Part shown: positions 7,024 to 14,387 of the stretch, piece after piece
Position numbering within the stretch: position 1 is the stretch's first letter
Layout: each line of letters starts with the position of its first letter
DNA from: Clostridia bacterium
GTDB lineage: Bacteria; Bacillota; Clostridia; Oscillospirales; Butyricicoccaceae
Direction of reading: 5' to 3'
Length of the DNA: 34,480 nt
NCBI GenBank assembly: GCA_017441945.1
Contig: JAFSBG010000045.1
Location: 1 to 34,480, forward strand
Notes under the pieces: model-generated
The model's database searches: none
Told to the model about the DNA's origin: nothing
The model's input: only the letters and a program-made list of their open reading frames with translations
Made by a program: the position numbers and the translations under genes

Positions 7024-7545
7024 ATGAAACAGTACATAAAAACCACACCGCTTGAAGGCATCGAGATAAAAATGGGCGAAAATATCCACAATATCGCCTT
7101 CGGCTGGACAAAAGACCAGCTCACTTCTGCCATCGGCAACCCTAAACGCCCTTCGGAGACCTCCCTTTACTACTGGGGCTCTTCCCTCCGCTTTGATTTC
7201 GAGGACGACAAGCTTGTGTTCATCGAATTTTTAGGCGGCATTGACGGGCCTTTCCAGCCTGTTTGTTACGGCAATCCTGTCTTTGAAATGGAGGCCGACG
7301 ATGCCGTTGCCATGTTCAAAAAACGCGACAGCGATATGACAGACGAGGAAAAGGGACATTGCATCACATTTAAGAATATCAGCGTGGGACTTTACCGCGA
7401 AAATACCCCTGAAAGCGTCAGCGAAACTGTCCGCGAATATGCAAATATGGGGCATCCCCTTTCTGCCGAAAATATTATGGCAGAAAAGCGCCGCGCCGCC
7501 CATTGGGATACATTTGGCATAGGCAAAGAAGGATATTATAAGTAA
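7024..7545 (+). CDS. Hypothetical protein
   Basis: 173 residues, no signal peptide or membrane segment. AAAGGA lies nine bases before the ATG. I do not recognise the family. Residues 16-60 read like a short alpha/beta module: an IG-like turn, the stretch AFGWTKDQLTSAIGNP and then a beta hairpin (LRFDFEDDKLVFIEFLGG). The GWTKDQL--AIG-P pattern resembles the BamE/SmpA-like fold, which also occurs in small immunity and inhibitor proteins, but that is only a pattern impression. The C-terminal half is acidic, then basic. It stands alone, after the long inverted repeat and before a repeat-filled gap. Confidence 0.75.
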   Translation: MKQYIKTTPLEGIEIKMGENIHNIAFGWTKDQLTSAIGNPKRPSETSLYYWGSSLRFDFEDDKLVFIEFLGGIDGPFQPVCYGNPVFEMEADDAVAMFKKRDSDMTDEEKGHCITFKNISVGLYRENTPESVSETVREYANMGHPLSAENIMAEKRRAAHWDTFGIGKEGYYK

Positions 7546-7590
7546 TAAGTGGATAATTACGGTGCGCTTCGCTCATTGCACATGTTTCGC

Positions 7591-7637
7591 TCCCTCCGCC
7601 TCGTTTTACTCGGCACCTCCCTCTACGAGAAGGAGGC
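7591..7637 (+). repeat. Family B repeat, degenerate
   Basis: TCCCTCCGCC, then TCGTTTTACTCGGC, then ACCTCCCTCTACGAGAAGGA and GGC. The arms are less perfect than in other copies. Confidence 0.55.
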
Positions 7638-7648
7638 AAATGCGTATT

Positions 7649-7675
7649 GTAGGGGACGACGCCCACGGCGTCCCG
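7649..7675 (+). repeat. GTAG-headed REP, C-like
   Basis: GTAG, then GGGACGACGCCC-a-CGGCGTCCC. The stem is GGGACG...CGTCCC. Confidence 0.6.
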
Positions 7676-7751
7676 TTCTGCGGTGTAGGGATTTGGTACA
7701 CTCCACTTGTTAATCACATCAAAAATCAATACTGAAAAGGAGAGATATACT

Positions 7752-8918
7752 ATGATAGCTATTATCAACGCAAAGATTCTGACAGTCACAAACGGCACTA
7801 TCGAAAATGGTGCGCTTCTCGTCGAAGAAGGCAAAATTGCAGGCTACGGCGCTGACATTCAGATTCCTGAAGGCGCTGAAATCATCGATGCAAAGGGCGG
7901 CTGGCTCACTCCTGGCCTTATCGATGCTCACACTCATATGTGCGTTTTCGGCGAGCCTAACACAATGCCTGGCCTGCAGGGCGACGGCAACGAAGGATCT
8001 TCACCTATTACTCCTGAGCTTGACGCTGTTTATGCCCTCAATCCACACGATATTTCTATAGAAAAGGTGCGTAATGCAGGCTTCACAACCTGCTACACAG
8101 GTCCTGGCTCTGCCAATGTAATCGGCGGCACAGGCGTTACATTCAAGCTGAGAGGCAATTCTCCTGAAGAAATGGAAATCCCTGGCCACCGCCATATGAA
8201 GATGGCTCTCGGCGAAAATCCAAAACGCTTCTACGGCACAAACAAGAAGGTTGCTCCTTGGACACGTATGGGCACAGGCGCTCTTCTCCGCAAGTGGCTC
8301 CAGATGGCAAAGAATTATTCCGATGAGCTTATCGCTTTTGAAAAGGGCGAAGGCAAGAAGCCTAACTACGATTTCCAGCTCGAAGCTCTCGTGCCTGTTG
8401 TACGCGGCGAAATGAAGGCAAGAATCCACGCTCACCGCGCTGACGATATCGAAACAGCTATCCGCATTTCCCACGAATTCAACCTTGATTTCTCGGTTGA
8501 ACACGCAACGGAAGGCTATAAAATCATCGACATCTTAAAGGAAAACAAGGTCGATGTCATCATTGGTCCGCTCATTCCAAGCTGGGCTAAGATGGAAACA
8601 TGGGGCAGAATGCCTGAAACAGCAGGCGTATTAAACGAAGCGGGCATCAATGTTATGCTGACAGCCGACAAGAGCTCTGCTACTGCTCATCTTCCAATGG
8701 AAATCGGCTACTGCATGGCTCGCGGCTTAAAGTTTGACGATGCTCTTGAAGGCATCACAATCCGCCCTGCACGATTCCTCGGCGTAGGCGATAAGGTCGG
8801 CTCCATCGAAATCGGCAAGGATGCTGACATTGCGATTTTCAACGGCAATCCATTTGAAAACTTCACACTCTGCAAGCTGACAATGATTGACGGCGTAGTT
8901 TACAAGAACGAATTATAA
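7752..8918 (+). CDS. Amidohydrolase-superfamily enzyme, copy 1 of 4
   Basis: 388 residues, cytoplasmic, related to the imidazolonepropionase-like amidohydrolases (COG1228 type). Metal ligands of the barrel are visible: H60 and H62 in IDAHTHM, H226/H228 in [10 protein letters not shown]251 in SVEHATEGYK and D306 in LTADKSS. N- and C-terminal beta strands form the usual urease-like sandwich ([10 protein letters not shown]...; [14 protein letters not shown]). The substrate is unknown; a cyclic amide or a small peptide amide is plausible. AAGGAG precedes the ATG at 7752. Unlike copies 2-4 it has no TTGACA promoter in view, and its codons are more mixed (GCA/GCG as well as GCT). Its own terminator separates it from the aminotransferase. 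Confidence 0.9.
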   Translation: MIAIINAKILTVTNGTIENGALLVEEGKIAGYGADIQIPEGAEIIDAKGGWLTPGLIDAHTHMCVFGEPNTMPGLQGDGNEGSSPITPELDAVYALNPHDISIEKVRNAGFTTCYTGPGSANVIGGTGVTFKLRGNSPEEMEIPGHRHMKMALGENPKRFYGTNKKVAPWTRMGTGALLRKWLQMAKNYSDELIAFEKGEGKKPNYDFQLEALVPVVRGEMKARIHAHRADDIETAIRISHEFNLDFSVEHATEGYKIIDILKENKVDVIIGPLIPSWAKMETWGRMPETAGVLNEAGINVMLTADKSSATAHLPMEIGYCMARGLKFDDALEGITIRPARFLGVGDKVGSIEIGKDADIAIFNGNPFENFTLCKLTMIDGVVYKNEL

Positions 8919-8935
8919 TTAAATCCCCACATAAT

Positions 8936-8965
8936 AAAAAGACCATCCGAAAGGGTGGTCTTTTT
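8936..8965 (+). terminator. Rho-independent terminator
   Basis: GACCATCC-gaaa-GGGTGGTC with flanking A and T runs. The same stem recurs after several other genes here. Confidence 0.9.
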
Positions 8966-8975
8966 GCATTGTCTG

Positions 8976-8984
8976 TGATATAAT
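8976..8984 (+). promoter_or_regulatory. Extended -10 promoter for the aminotransferase operon
   Basis: TGATATAAT is an extended -10 element 39 bp before the ATG at 9023. A -35 box is weak and would overlap the preceding terminator. Confidence 0.5.
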
Positions 8985-9022
8985 TTATTCATAATAAAAA
9001 CAGGCGAAAGGCAGGATATTTT

Positions 9023-10192
9023 ATGCTCGATCTTAACCTTATACAGAAAGAATACGGCTTTATGGGGGATACGATTTTCCTCAATGTTTCTCAGGTGGTT
9101 GTGCCGCCAAAGCGTGTGCAGGACGCATACCGCAAGTTTATGGACGACTATGTCGCCAATTTCGGCATAGATATCGTGCCGCGGGCGTGGGATATTGTAA
9201 ACAATGCCCGTCCAAAGCTGCAGAAGCTTATCAATGCAAGGGACCCTCACGAAATCGCATTTGTCAAGAATACCGCCGAGGGCATTTCAATTCTTGCCAA
9301 CGGCATTAAGTACAATGAGGGCGACAATATCGTAATATCCGACCAGGAGCACCAGTCGATTCTCTTTCCGTGGATTGCGGCGCATGAGCGTTACGGCGTT
9401 AATCTGAAAGTTGTAAAATCCATTGACCGCGAGGTCGATGTTGACGGTCTTATTGAGGCTATCGACGAGCACACAAGGGTGCTTGCTGTGTCTGCGGTGC
9501 AGTTTTCCACAGGTTTCCGTGCAAACTTAAAGAAGTTGGGCGATGCCTGCCACGAAAAGGGTGTAATCTTCTGCGTTGACGGCATTCAGGCTCTCGGCAG
9601 GCTGAAAATTGATGTGCAGGACTGCCATATCGACTATATGGCGGCAGGCGGCAACAAGGGTTTGCTTGCAACGTTAGGCGCAGGCTTTGTCTATTGCTCC
9701 GACAGAATAGTCGAGGACATTATCCCTTGCTATGCAGGCTACCAGAGCACTGTCAGCCATGTTTCTCCGCCGTCTATTACGACTGAGTTTGACAGCTTTG
9801 AATGGTATCCTCACGCGAGAAGATTTGAGTCGGGCAATCTCAGCTACAACTGCATTGAAGCAATTTCAAACGGCGTTGATTTAGTCCTTGAATTGGGTAT
9901 TGAAAACATCGAAGAACATATAAAAAAGCTTGAAAAGCATCTCAGATACCTTATTTCCGACCTTAAACTCCATGTTGTACAGGCAAAGGACGAGGAAAAC
10001 TGGGGCGGCGTGGTCTGCGTTTACTACCCTGCCGAGCGTGAAAATGATGTTGTGCGTATTCTTGAGGAGCACAAAATCGTATGCACTATGCGCGGCGGCT
10101 ACATCCGTTTTGGTCTTGAGTTTTATAATACAATCGAGCAGATGGAAATTGTGGCGAAGGCTTTACACATAATCGACAAATTGGAGGCATAA
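9023..10192 (+). CDS. Class V aminotransferase / cysteine desulfurase-like PLP enzyme
   Basis: 389 residues, fold type I PLP enzyme. H110 (DQEHQS) should stack on the cofactor, D186 and Q189 (VDGIQA) hold its pyridine ring and phenol oxygen, and K212 in GGNKGLLA is the Schiff-base lysine. It lacks the mobile catalytic-cysteine loop of IscS, so a transaminase or lyase role is more likely than sulfur transfer. ARRFESGNLSYN is typical of the aminotransferase V family. It ends one base before the dehydrogenase gene, and the two should be co-translated. A joint role in interconverting an amino acid and its oxo-acid is inferred. Confidence 0.9.
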   Translation: MLDLNLIQKEYGFMGDTIFLNVSQVVVPPKRVQDAYRKFMDDYVANFGIDIVPRAWDIVNNARPKLQKLINARDPHEIAFVKNTAEGISILANGIKYNEGDNIVISDQEHQSILFPWIAAHERYGVNLKVVKSIDREVDVDGLIEAIDEHTRVLAVSAVQFSTGFRANLKKLGDACHEKGVIFCVDGIQALGRLKIDVQDCHIDYMAAGGNKGLLATLGAGFVYCSDRIVEDIIPCYAGYQSTVSHVSPPSITTEFDSFEWYPHARRFESGNLSYNCIEAISNGVDLVLELGIENIEEHIKKLEKHLRYLISDLKLHVVQAKDEENWGGVVCVYYPAERENDVVRILEEHKIVCTMRGGYIRFGLEFYNTIEQMEIVAKALHIIDKLEA

Positions 10193-10193
10193 T

Positions 10194-10994
10194 ATGAAAA
10201 AACTTGCTGTTATCGGCTGCGGCGCGCTGGGCAGAATCCTCTGCACCAATGTGAAAAAGCTGCTTGATGATAAATATGAGATAGTCGGTCTTTTCGATAT
10301 GAATAAAGAGGCTGGCGTGGCGCTTGCCAACGATGTCGGCTCGGTTTTTGTTGATAAAATCGAGGATTTGTACGCCATGAAGCCTGATATTACCGTGGAA
10401 ATCGCAGGTATTCCTGCGGCGAAAGCCTATGGCGAGGAGATTTTAAAGAATGTCAGCGATTTTATAATCGTGTCGGTCGGCTCCCTTGCCGATGAGGATT
10501 TCAAGAATAAGCTTGTAAATGCGGCTGAGGAATCTGGTCACAGGCTTTATATTCCGAATGGTGCTGTGGGCGGCTTCGACCTTATGCAGATTTTCTCCCT
10601 GATGGGGGCGAAAAGTGTGTCTATCGAAAGCACAAAGGCTCCGCGAAGCCTTAACGGCGCCCCTTATCTTGAGGGCAGAGAGCTTTCCGAAACAGAGGAA
10701 GAGCTTGTTTTCAAGGGCAATGTGAAGGATGCCATCAAGGGCTTCCCGAAGAATGTCAATGTGGCGGTGGCAACTGCGTTGGCTTCCGACTTTGAAAATA
10801 CCGAGGTGCGCATCAGAAGTGTGCCGAATAAGAGGGAAAATTCTCATGCAATTACCCTTGAAGGGGAAAATATGAAGGCGGAGATTAAAATTACATCCAC
10901 ACCTGACCCTGTCAATCCAAAATCCAGTGTCAGCGCCGCCTGGAGTGTGGTGGCTCTCTTGAAAAACCTGGCAAGCCCGATGTTTTTCTATTAG
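10194..10994 (+). CDS. Aspartate dehydrogenase-like NAD(P)-dependent oxidoreductase
   Basis: 266 residues. An N-terminal Rossmann fold starts VIGCGALGRIL (GxGxxG at residues 8-13). The rest matches the aspartate dehydrogenase (NadX/DUF108) layout: IPNGAVGGFDLMQIFS, GFPKNVNVAVATALAS and the closing PDPVNPKSSVSAAW. Known members oxidise L-aspartate to iminoaspartate, or reduce it in reverse; no nadA or nadC is near, so a catabolic role beside the aminotransferase is more likely than NAD synthesis. The start follows GGAGG within the end of the upstream gene, with a one-base gap between stop and ATG. Confidence 0.88.
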   Translation: MKKLAVIGCGALGRILCTNVKKLLDDKYEIVGLFDMNKEAGVALANDVGSVFVDKIEDLYAMKPDITVEIAGIPAAKAYGEEILKNVSDFIIVSVGSLADEDFKNKLVNAAEESGHRLYIPNGAVGGFDLMQIFSLMGAKSVSIESTKAPRSLNGAPYLEGRELSETEEELVFKGNVKDAIKGFPKNVNVAVATALASDFENTEVRIRSVPNKRENSHAITLEGENMKAEIKITSTPDPVNPKSSVSAAWSVVALLKNLASPMFFY

Positions 10995-11000
10995 AATATG

Positions 11001-11031
11001 AAAAAAAAGACCGCAAAAGCGGTCTTTTTTT
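11001..11031 (+). terminator. Rho-independent terminator
   Basis: A8, GACCGC-aaaa-GCGGTC, T7, directly after the dehydrogenase stop. The symmetric A and T runs would let it work on both strands. Confidence 0.92.
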
Positions 11032-11092
11032 GAAGTAATAAGTAAGAGTTAAGAGTGAAGAAGTGCGGTGTCTGCGACGCATCTGACAGAGG

Positions 11093-11143
11093 ACAACCCC
11101 TCCGTCACACTTTGTGTGCCACCTCCCCTTGCACAGGGGAGGC
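11093..11143 (+). repeat. Family B repeat
   Basis: ACAACCCCTCCGTCAC, the hairpin GTCACACTTTGTGTGCC and ACCTCCCCTTGCACAGGGGA, then GGC. Confidence 0.75.
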
Positions 11144-11203
11144 TTTTGTTTCGAAAGGGTGTTTTTTATTTTGCGATGCGTCATCACCTACATTGGATTG
11201 TAT

Positions 11204-11230
11204 GTAGGGGCGGGTTTCCATGCCCGCCCG
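11204..11230 (+). repeat. Family A REP
   Basis: GTAG, then GGGCGGG-tttccatg-CCCGCCC. Just downstream of the M20 hydrolase stop codon. Confidence 0.8.
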
Positions 11231-11244
11231 CATTGAAAATACAA

Positions 11245-12558
11245 TTACTTATTTACATTATTGAGGTTGCTTACGCAGACAGAGAACATTCTTGCAGCGT
11301 AGATAAGACCGCTGTCGTCGATGTCATAGTAGCCGTTGTGAGCAGAGCCCTTTGTATGTGTGCCGAGACCGAAGTAAACAGCCTTGCCGCCGTGAGCCTG
11401 TGTTGCGCGCATCATGTATGTGGCGTCTTCAGAACCGCCACCGCCGCCTGCCTTTGGCATTTTGAGTTCGATACCAAGAGCTTCCTTCATGATTTCGCCG
11501 AGCTGTGCGCCGAAGTCCATATCGCTTGTTGCGCCCTGTGCGCCGCCCATCTTCTTGAATTCGCAAGTACAGCCGTACATATCAGCAGCCGCCTTGACAG
11601 CGCGTGTGACCTTCATATAGATTTCTTCTTCGATTTCTGTTGTAGCGCCGCGTGTTTCAAACCAGAGTTCAGCCTTTTCAGGAACAACGTTACGGCCTGT
11701 ACCTGCAACAAGACGACCTACGTTTACACGACCTGCGCCTCTGCCGTCCTGTGTGAATGCGTAAGCGTTAGTAGCTGCTGCGCAAGCTGCGAGGAGAGCG
11801 TTGTTGCCGAGCTGTGGAGAACCGCCTGCGTGAGTTGGCTTGCCGTAGATATATGCGTTGAACTTGCTTGTTGCAAGATAGCTGCTGCCACGGAGAGTTA
11901 CATCGCCGATGTTTTCTGCTCTGCCGAGATGACCGCAGATGAAGTAATCTGCATCGTCAAACCAGCCCTTCTTAACCATGGAGAGAGCGCCACGAACGCC
12001 TTCTTCAGCTGGCTGGAAGCAAAGTCGGATTGTGCCGCAAAGGTCATCCTTTATCTTATTGAGGGACATTGCTGTAACCAAGCCGATGGAAGCGTGACCG
12101 TCATGGCCGCAAGCGTGCATACACTGTGGATTTCTAGAGCGGTAGCCGCCTACAAATGGTGCGTGGTCGTTGTCCATACATTCGTCAACATCGTTGGAGT
12201 CGATATCGAAGCGGAGAGTTGTGACAGGGCCCGGTCTGCCTGTTTCGATAACAGCAACAACGCCTGTGTAGCCCTTTGTCATTTCGACATACTTAGGGTC
12301 AGCGCCCTGGTCGATTGCGCGAGCCATTTCGCCCTTGATGAAGTCAGGGTCTTCAGGATAACCCATGACGAATTCTGTGTTGATAGCGTCAGGACCCATG
12401 AAGAACTTGATGCCGTTTTCGTCGAGCATCTTTGCGATCTTTGCAGTTGTGCGGAATTCGCGCCATGCCGGCTCGGCATAAGTGTGGAAGTCGCGGCGGA
12501 TCTTTACGATCTCGTCCTTGTAGTCGTTAACGATGGAAATAATCTTTGAATAATCCAT
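11245..12558 (-). CDS. M20D metallo-hydrolase, AbgA-like
   Basis: 437 residues. From memory it follows the aminobenzoyl-glutamate hydrolase subunit A (AbgA) sequence closely: RRDFHTYAEPAWREFRT, TGRPGPVTTLRFDID, MHACGHDGHASIGL, FQPAEEGVRGA and a closing GSEDATYMM. Metal-site residues expected for M20D are C150, H152, E186, H210 and a His near the C-terminus (GSAHNGYYD). Relatives cleave the amide bond of acyl- or aroyl-amino acids in the cytoplasm. No AbgB-like second subunit and no AbgT transporter lie nearby, so it may act alone on another N-acyl amino acid. AAGGAG precedes the ATG. It converges on the aspartate dehydrogenase gene, which could use a released amino acid. Confidence 0.92.
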   Translation of the reverse strand: MDYSKIISIVNDYKDEIVKIRRDFHTYAEPAWREFRTTAKIAKMLDENGIKFFMGPDAINTEFVMGYPEDPDFIKGEMARAIDQGADPKYVEMTKGYTGVVAVIETGRPGPVTTLRFDIDSNDVDECMDNDHAPFVGGYRSRNPQCMHACGHDGHASIGLVTAMSLNKIKDDLCGTIRLCFQPAEEGVRGALSMVKKGWFDDADYFICGHLGRAENIGDVTLRGSSYLATSKFNAYIYGKPTHAGGSPQLGNNALLAACAAATNAYAFTQDGRGAGRVNVGRLVAGTGRNVVPEKAELWFETRGATTEIEEEIYMKVTRAVKAAADMYGCTCEFKKMGGAQGATSDMDFGAQLGEIMKEALGIELKMPKAGGGGGSEDATYMMRATQAHGGKAVYFGLGTHTKGSAHNGYYDIDDSGLIYAARMFSVCVSNLNNVNK

Positions 12559-12610
12559 AATTACGCTCCTTTTTATATAAATTTTATTGTTATACTGATG
12601 TTGTGTGTGA

Positions 12611-12651
12611 ATGAATTGGCTTTGCCGTGAATTGTGCTTCGCACATGAATT
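12611..12651. repeat. Family F hairpin array (ATGAATT connectors)
   Basis: ATGAATT, hairpin GGC-ttt-GCC, GTGAATT, hairpin GTGC-ttc-GCAC, ATGAATT. Connectors are 16 and 18 bp apart. It is in the upstream region of the M20 hydrolase gene. Confidence 0.75.
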
Positions 12652-12683
12652 GAATAAGTTATATTAAATAGACGCCTGCGGCT

Positions 12684-12736
12684 ACACCCCTCCACCATTC
12701 TGATGAATGGTCCCCCTCCCCTTAACAAGGGGAGGC
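12684..12736 (+). repeat. Family B repeat
   Basis: ACACCCCTCC, hairpin ACCATTCTGATGAATGGT and CCCCTTAACAAGGGGAGGC. It faces another B copy 15 bp away. Confidence 0.75.
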
Positions 12737-12750
12737 TTACATTTTTTCTT

Positions 12751-12800
12751 GCCTCCCTTGTGTAAAGGGAGGTGGCACACGAATGTGTGACGGAGGGATT
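12751..12800 (-). repeat. Family B repeat, inverted
   Basis: GCCTCCCTTGTGTAAAGGGA, GGTGGC, hairpin around CACACGAATGTGTG and ACGGAGGGA. With 12684-12736 it forms an inverted pair, close to the 3' end of the HAD gene. Confidence 0.7.
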
Positions 12801-12856
12801 GCTCCTATTTAATGTGACATGTCACACATTACTTCTTCACTATTAACTTTTACCTA

Positions 12857-13510
12857 TTACTTCTGAGTCCCTAAATACTCCATAACCTCGCCTAAGTTAC
12901 CGAAGATCTTATGGCACAGGGTTTTGATTTCCTCTGTCGGGGTGACTAAATCGGGCACCATGATTGGCTTTGCGCCCGAAGCGTGGGCGGCACGGATGCC
13001 GTTTGCCGAATCCTCAACGATGAAGCAGTTTTCAGGCGTTTCGTCTAAATCGGCTATGGCTTTGAGGAAAATATCAGGCTCAGGCTTGCTTTTTGCCACT
13101 AAGTCGCCGCCGATTATGACGTCGAAATAATCCACAAGCCCTTCCTGTGTCAGCTCGCGAATGACCACTTCGTAGCGGGTTGACGATGCGAGAGCCGTTT
13201 TTATGCCGTTTTTCTTCAAAAATTCAAGGATTTCACGGGCGAATGGGCGCAGCGGGATTTTAGTCATAAGCACATCGCGGATGAAAGCGCCTGCTTCTTT
13301 TCGGAAATCCTCAGACGGGAAGTCTTTTCCGAAGTTTTCGCGGATAATTTCGTTGCCTCGCTCGACTTTTGTGCCGATAATAAGGCGGTAGACACGGTTT
13401 ATCTCGTCTTCACCTATGCCGTATTTCACGCCTGCCTTGCGCCACGCGGCAATGCCGAGATTTTCTGTGTCGAGAATAACACCGTCCATATCAAAAACAA
13501 CTGCGTACAT
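12857..13510 (-). CDS. HAD-superfamily phosphatase/phosphomutase (beta-phosphoglucomutase-like)
   Basis: 217 residues. Motif I is FDMDGV with nucleophile D7 and acid D9. Motif II is S109 in ALASST, motif III is K142 in KSKPEPDIF and motif IV is E166/D167 in VEDSANGI. The cap after motif I is the helical C1 type, as in beta-phosphoglucomutase, phosphoglycolate phosphatase and YcjU-like sugar phosphatases. The exact substrate cannot be read from the sequence. GAGGT lies eight bases before the ATG. It is a single gene between two repeat fields, with no operon partner. Confidence 0.9.
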   Translation of the reverse strand: MYAVVFDMDGVILDTENLGIAAWRKAGVKYGIGEDEINRVYRLIIGTKVERGNEIIRENFGKDFPSEDFRKEAGAFIRDVLMTKIPLRPFAREILEFLKKNGIKTALASSTRYEVVIRELTQEGLVDYFDVIIGGDLVAKSKPEPDIFLKAIADLDETPENCFIVEDSANGIRAAHASGAKPIMVPDLVTPTEEIKTLCHKIFGNLGEVMEYLGTQK

Positions 13511-13608
13511 AAACTACCTCGCGAAAAATATTATACATTTATATAATAACGGAAAAATGTGAGCGTGTCAAATGAAAGTGAGTGGGAAATAATGTTTTGT
13601 GAGACAAA

Positions 13609-13630
13609 GTCACCGTTGGTGACGCGATAT
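13609..13630. repeat. Single family E unit
   Basis: GTCACC-gtt-GGTGAC followed by GCGATAT. The same hairpin and connector begin the array at 3020, with a different loop. Confidence 0.65.
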
Positions 13631-13641
13631 GTTCCTTAAAA

Positions 13642-13688
13642 GCCTTCCCCTTGAGGGGAAGGGGGACCGCTATGCGGTGGATGAGGTG
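13642..13688 (-). repeat. Family B repeat, inverted
   Basis: GCCTTCCCCTTGAGGGGAAG, hairpin ACCGC-tat-GCGGT and GGATGAGGTGT. An uninterrupted version of the copy at 3155. Confidence 0.65.
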
Positions 13689-13710
13689 TCCTGAATCTTA
13701 TTTGCAAGTT

Positions 13711-13758
13711 AAAGCTTTAATTAAATCGAAAGTTTTCTCGCCACGCGCAAGGCGTGGA
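13711..13758 (+). repeat. Family H repeat
   Basis: AAAGCTTTAATTAAATCG, then TTTTCTCGCCACGCGCAAGG and CGTGGA. A close copy of 6558-6606. Confidence 0.7.
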
Positions 13759-13792
13759 ATGCCTACGGCATATCAGGCTATTGAATAGGGTT

Positions 13793-13837
13793 CTCTCCCC
13801 CCGTCACTGCGTGACACCCCCCTCGTCAGAGGGAGGC
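13793..13837 (+). repeat. Family B repeat
   Basis: TCTCCCCCCGTCAC, hairpin GTCACTGCGTGAC, CCCCCTCGTCAGAGGGAGGC. Confidence 0.7.
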
Positions 13838-13850
13838 AGGGGGCTTGGTT

Positions 13851-13875
13851 GTAGGGGCGAGCATTGCTCGTCTGC
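13851..13875 (+). repeat. Family A REP variant
   Basis: GTAGGGGCGAGCATTGCTCG followed by TC. The inner palindrome is GAGCA-TGCTC in place of GGGTTTCCATGCCC. Confidence 0.65.
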
Positions 13876-13910
13876 ATTATTGAATTTGCGACAAGCGCAC
13901 ATTTAATAAG

Positions 13911-13963
13911 GCGGGAGGGCATACTCCAGAGCACTAGCTTCGCGTCGCGAGACCCTCCCCTGC
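13911..13963 (-). repeat. Family D REP
   Basis: GCGGGAGGGCATACTCCAGA, GCACTAGCTTCGCGTCGCGA, GACCCTCCCC. The outer stem is GGGAGGG/CCCTCCC. The near-identical second copy is at 21981-22033. Confidence 0.75.
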
Positions 13964-13986
13964 AAATTATCCACAACAGAACAGTC

Positions 13987-14013
13987 GTAGGGGCGGGTTT
14001 CCATGCCCGCCCG
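13987..14013 (+). repeat. Family A REP
   Basis: GTAG plus GGGCGGG-tttccatg-CCCGCCC, identical in core to the copies at 11204 and 24859. Confidence 0.8.
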
Positions 14014-14042
14014 AATTATTTAATGCGTCGCAGACACATCAA

Positions 14043-14112
14043 TGTTCCGTAGGAACAATTCATGCGTTTGCGCAATTCATGGCAACGCCGATTCATGACG
14101 AAGTTAATTCAT
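14043..14112. repeat. Family F hairpin array (AATTCAT connectors)
   Basis: TGTTCC-gta-GGAACA, ATTCAT, GCG-tttg-CGC, AATTCAT, GGC-aac-GCC, GATTCAT, GAC-gaa-GTT, AATTCAT. Connectors start at 14057, 14074, 14090 and 14106, so the period is 16-17 bp while the hairpins all differ. Confidence 0.8.
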
Positions 14113-14123
14113 TTATTAAGTTT

Positions 14124-14173
14124 CTCTCCCTCCGTCTTGCTGAAGCAATCCACCTCCCTCGTCAGAGGGAGGC
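14124..14173 (+). repeat. Family B repeat
   Basis: CTCTCCCTCCGTC, hairpin TTGCTGAAGCAA, CCACCTCCCTCGTCAGAGGG, AGGC. Confidence 0.75.
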
Positions 14174-14201
14174 AAGGGGCTGTGTGCCATTGGGGTGGAA
14201 A

Positions 14202-14227
14202 GATCCTTCGCTTCGCTCAGGATGACA
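14202..14227 (+). repeat. Family K repeat
   Basis: GATCCTTCGCTTCGCTCAGG followed by ATGACA, an imperfect palindrome upstream of the copy 2 promoter. Confidence 0.65.
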
Positions 14228-14283
14228 TTGCAGGTGAATTATGCAATTTCACTACATTTTTGATATTTCGGTTTTGATTTTTA

Positions 14284-14312
14284 TTGACATTGACGCAAAA
14301 ATGGGATATTAT
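14284..14312 (+). promoter_or_regulatory. Near-consensus sigma-A promoter of amidohydrolase copy 2
   Basis: TTGACA (14284-14289), 17 bp, TATTAT (14307-14312). The first part of the spacer (TTGACG) matches the promoter of copy 3 at 28114. Confidence 0.85.
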
Positions 14313-14387
14313 TATCATAGGGTACGGTGGAAATGCTGTCCTGCTATGAAAAACAACAATAAATATGACATAAAGGAGAAACTTATC

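Noticed and set aside
7707-7735. Promoter for amidohydrolase copy 1 (TTGTTA, 17 bp, TACTGA)
   Set aside because: Transcription would start inside the ribosome binding site, and both boxes are poor.
11068-12549. A 493-residue open frame on the plus strand opposite the M20 hydrolase
   Set aside because: Its translation is Cys-, Ala- and Val-rich with no domain logic, and it mirrors the strong codon bias of the real gene on the other strand.
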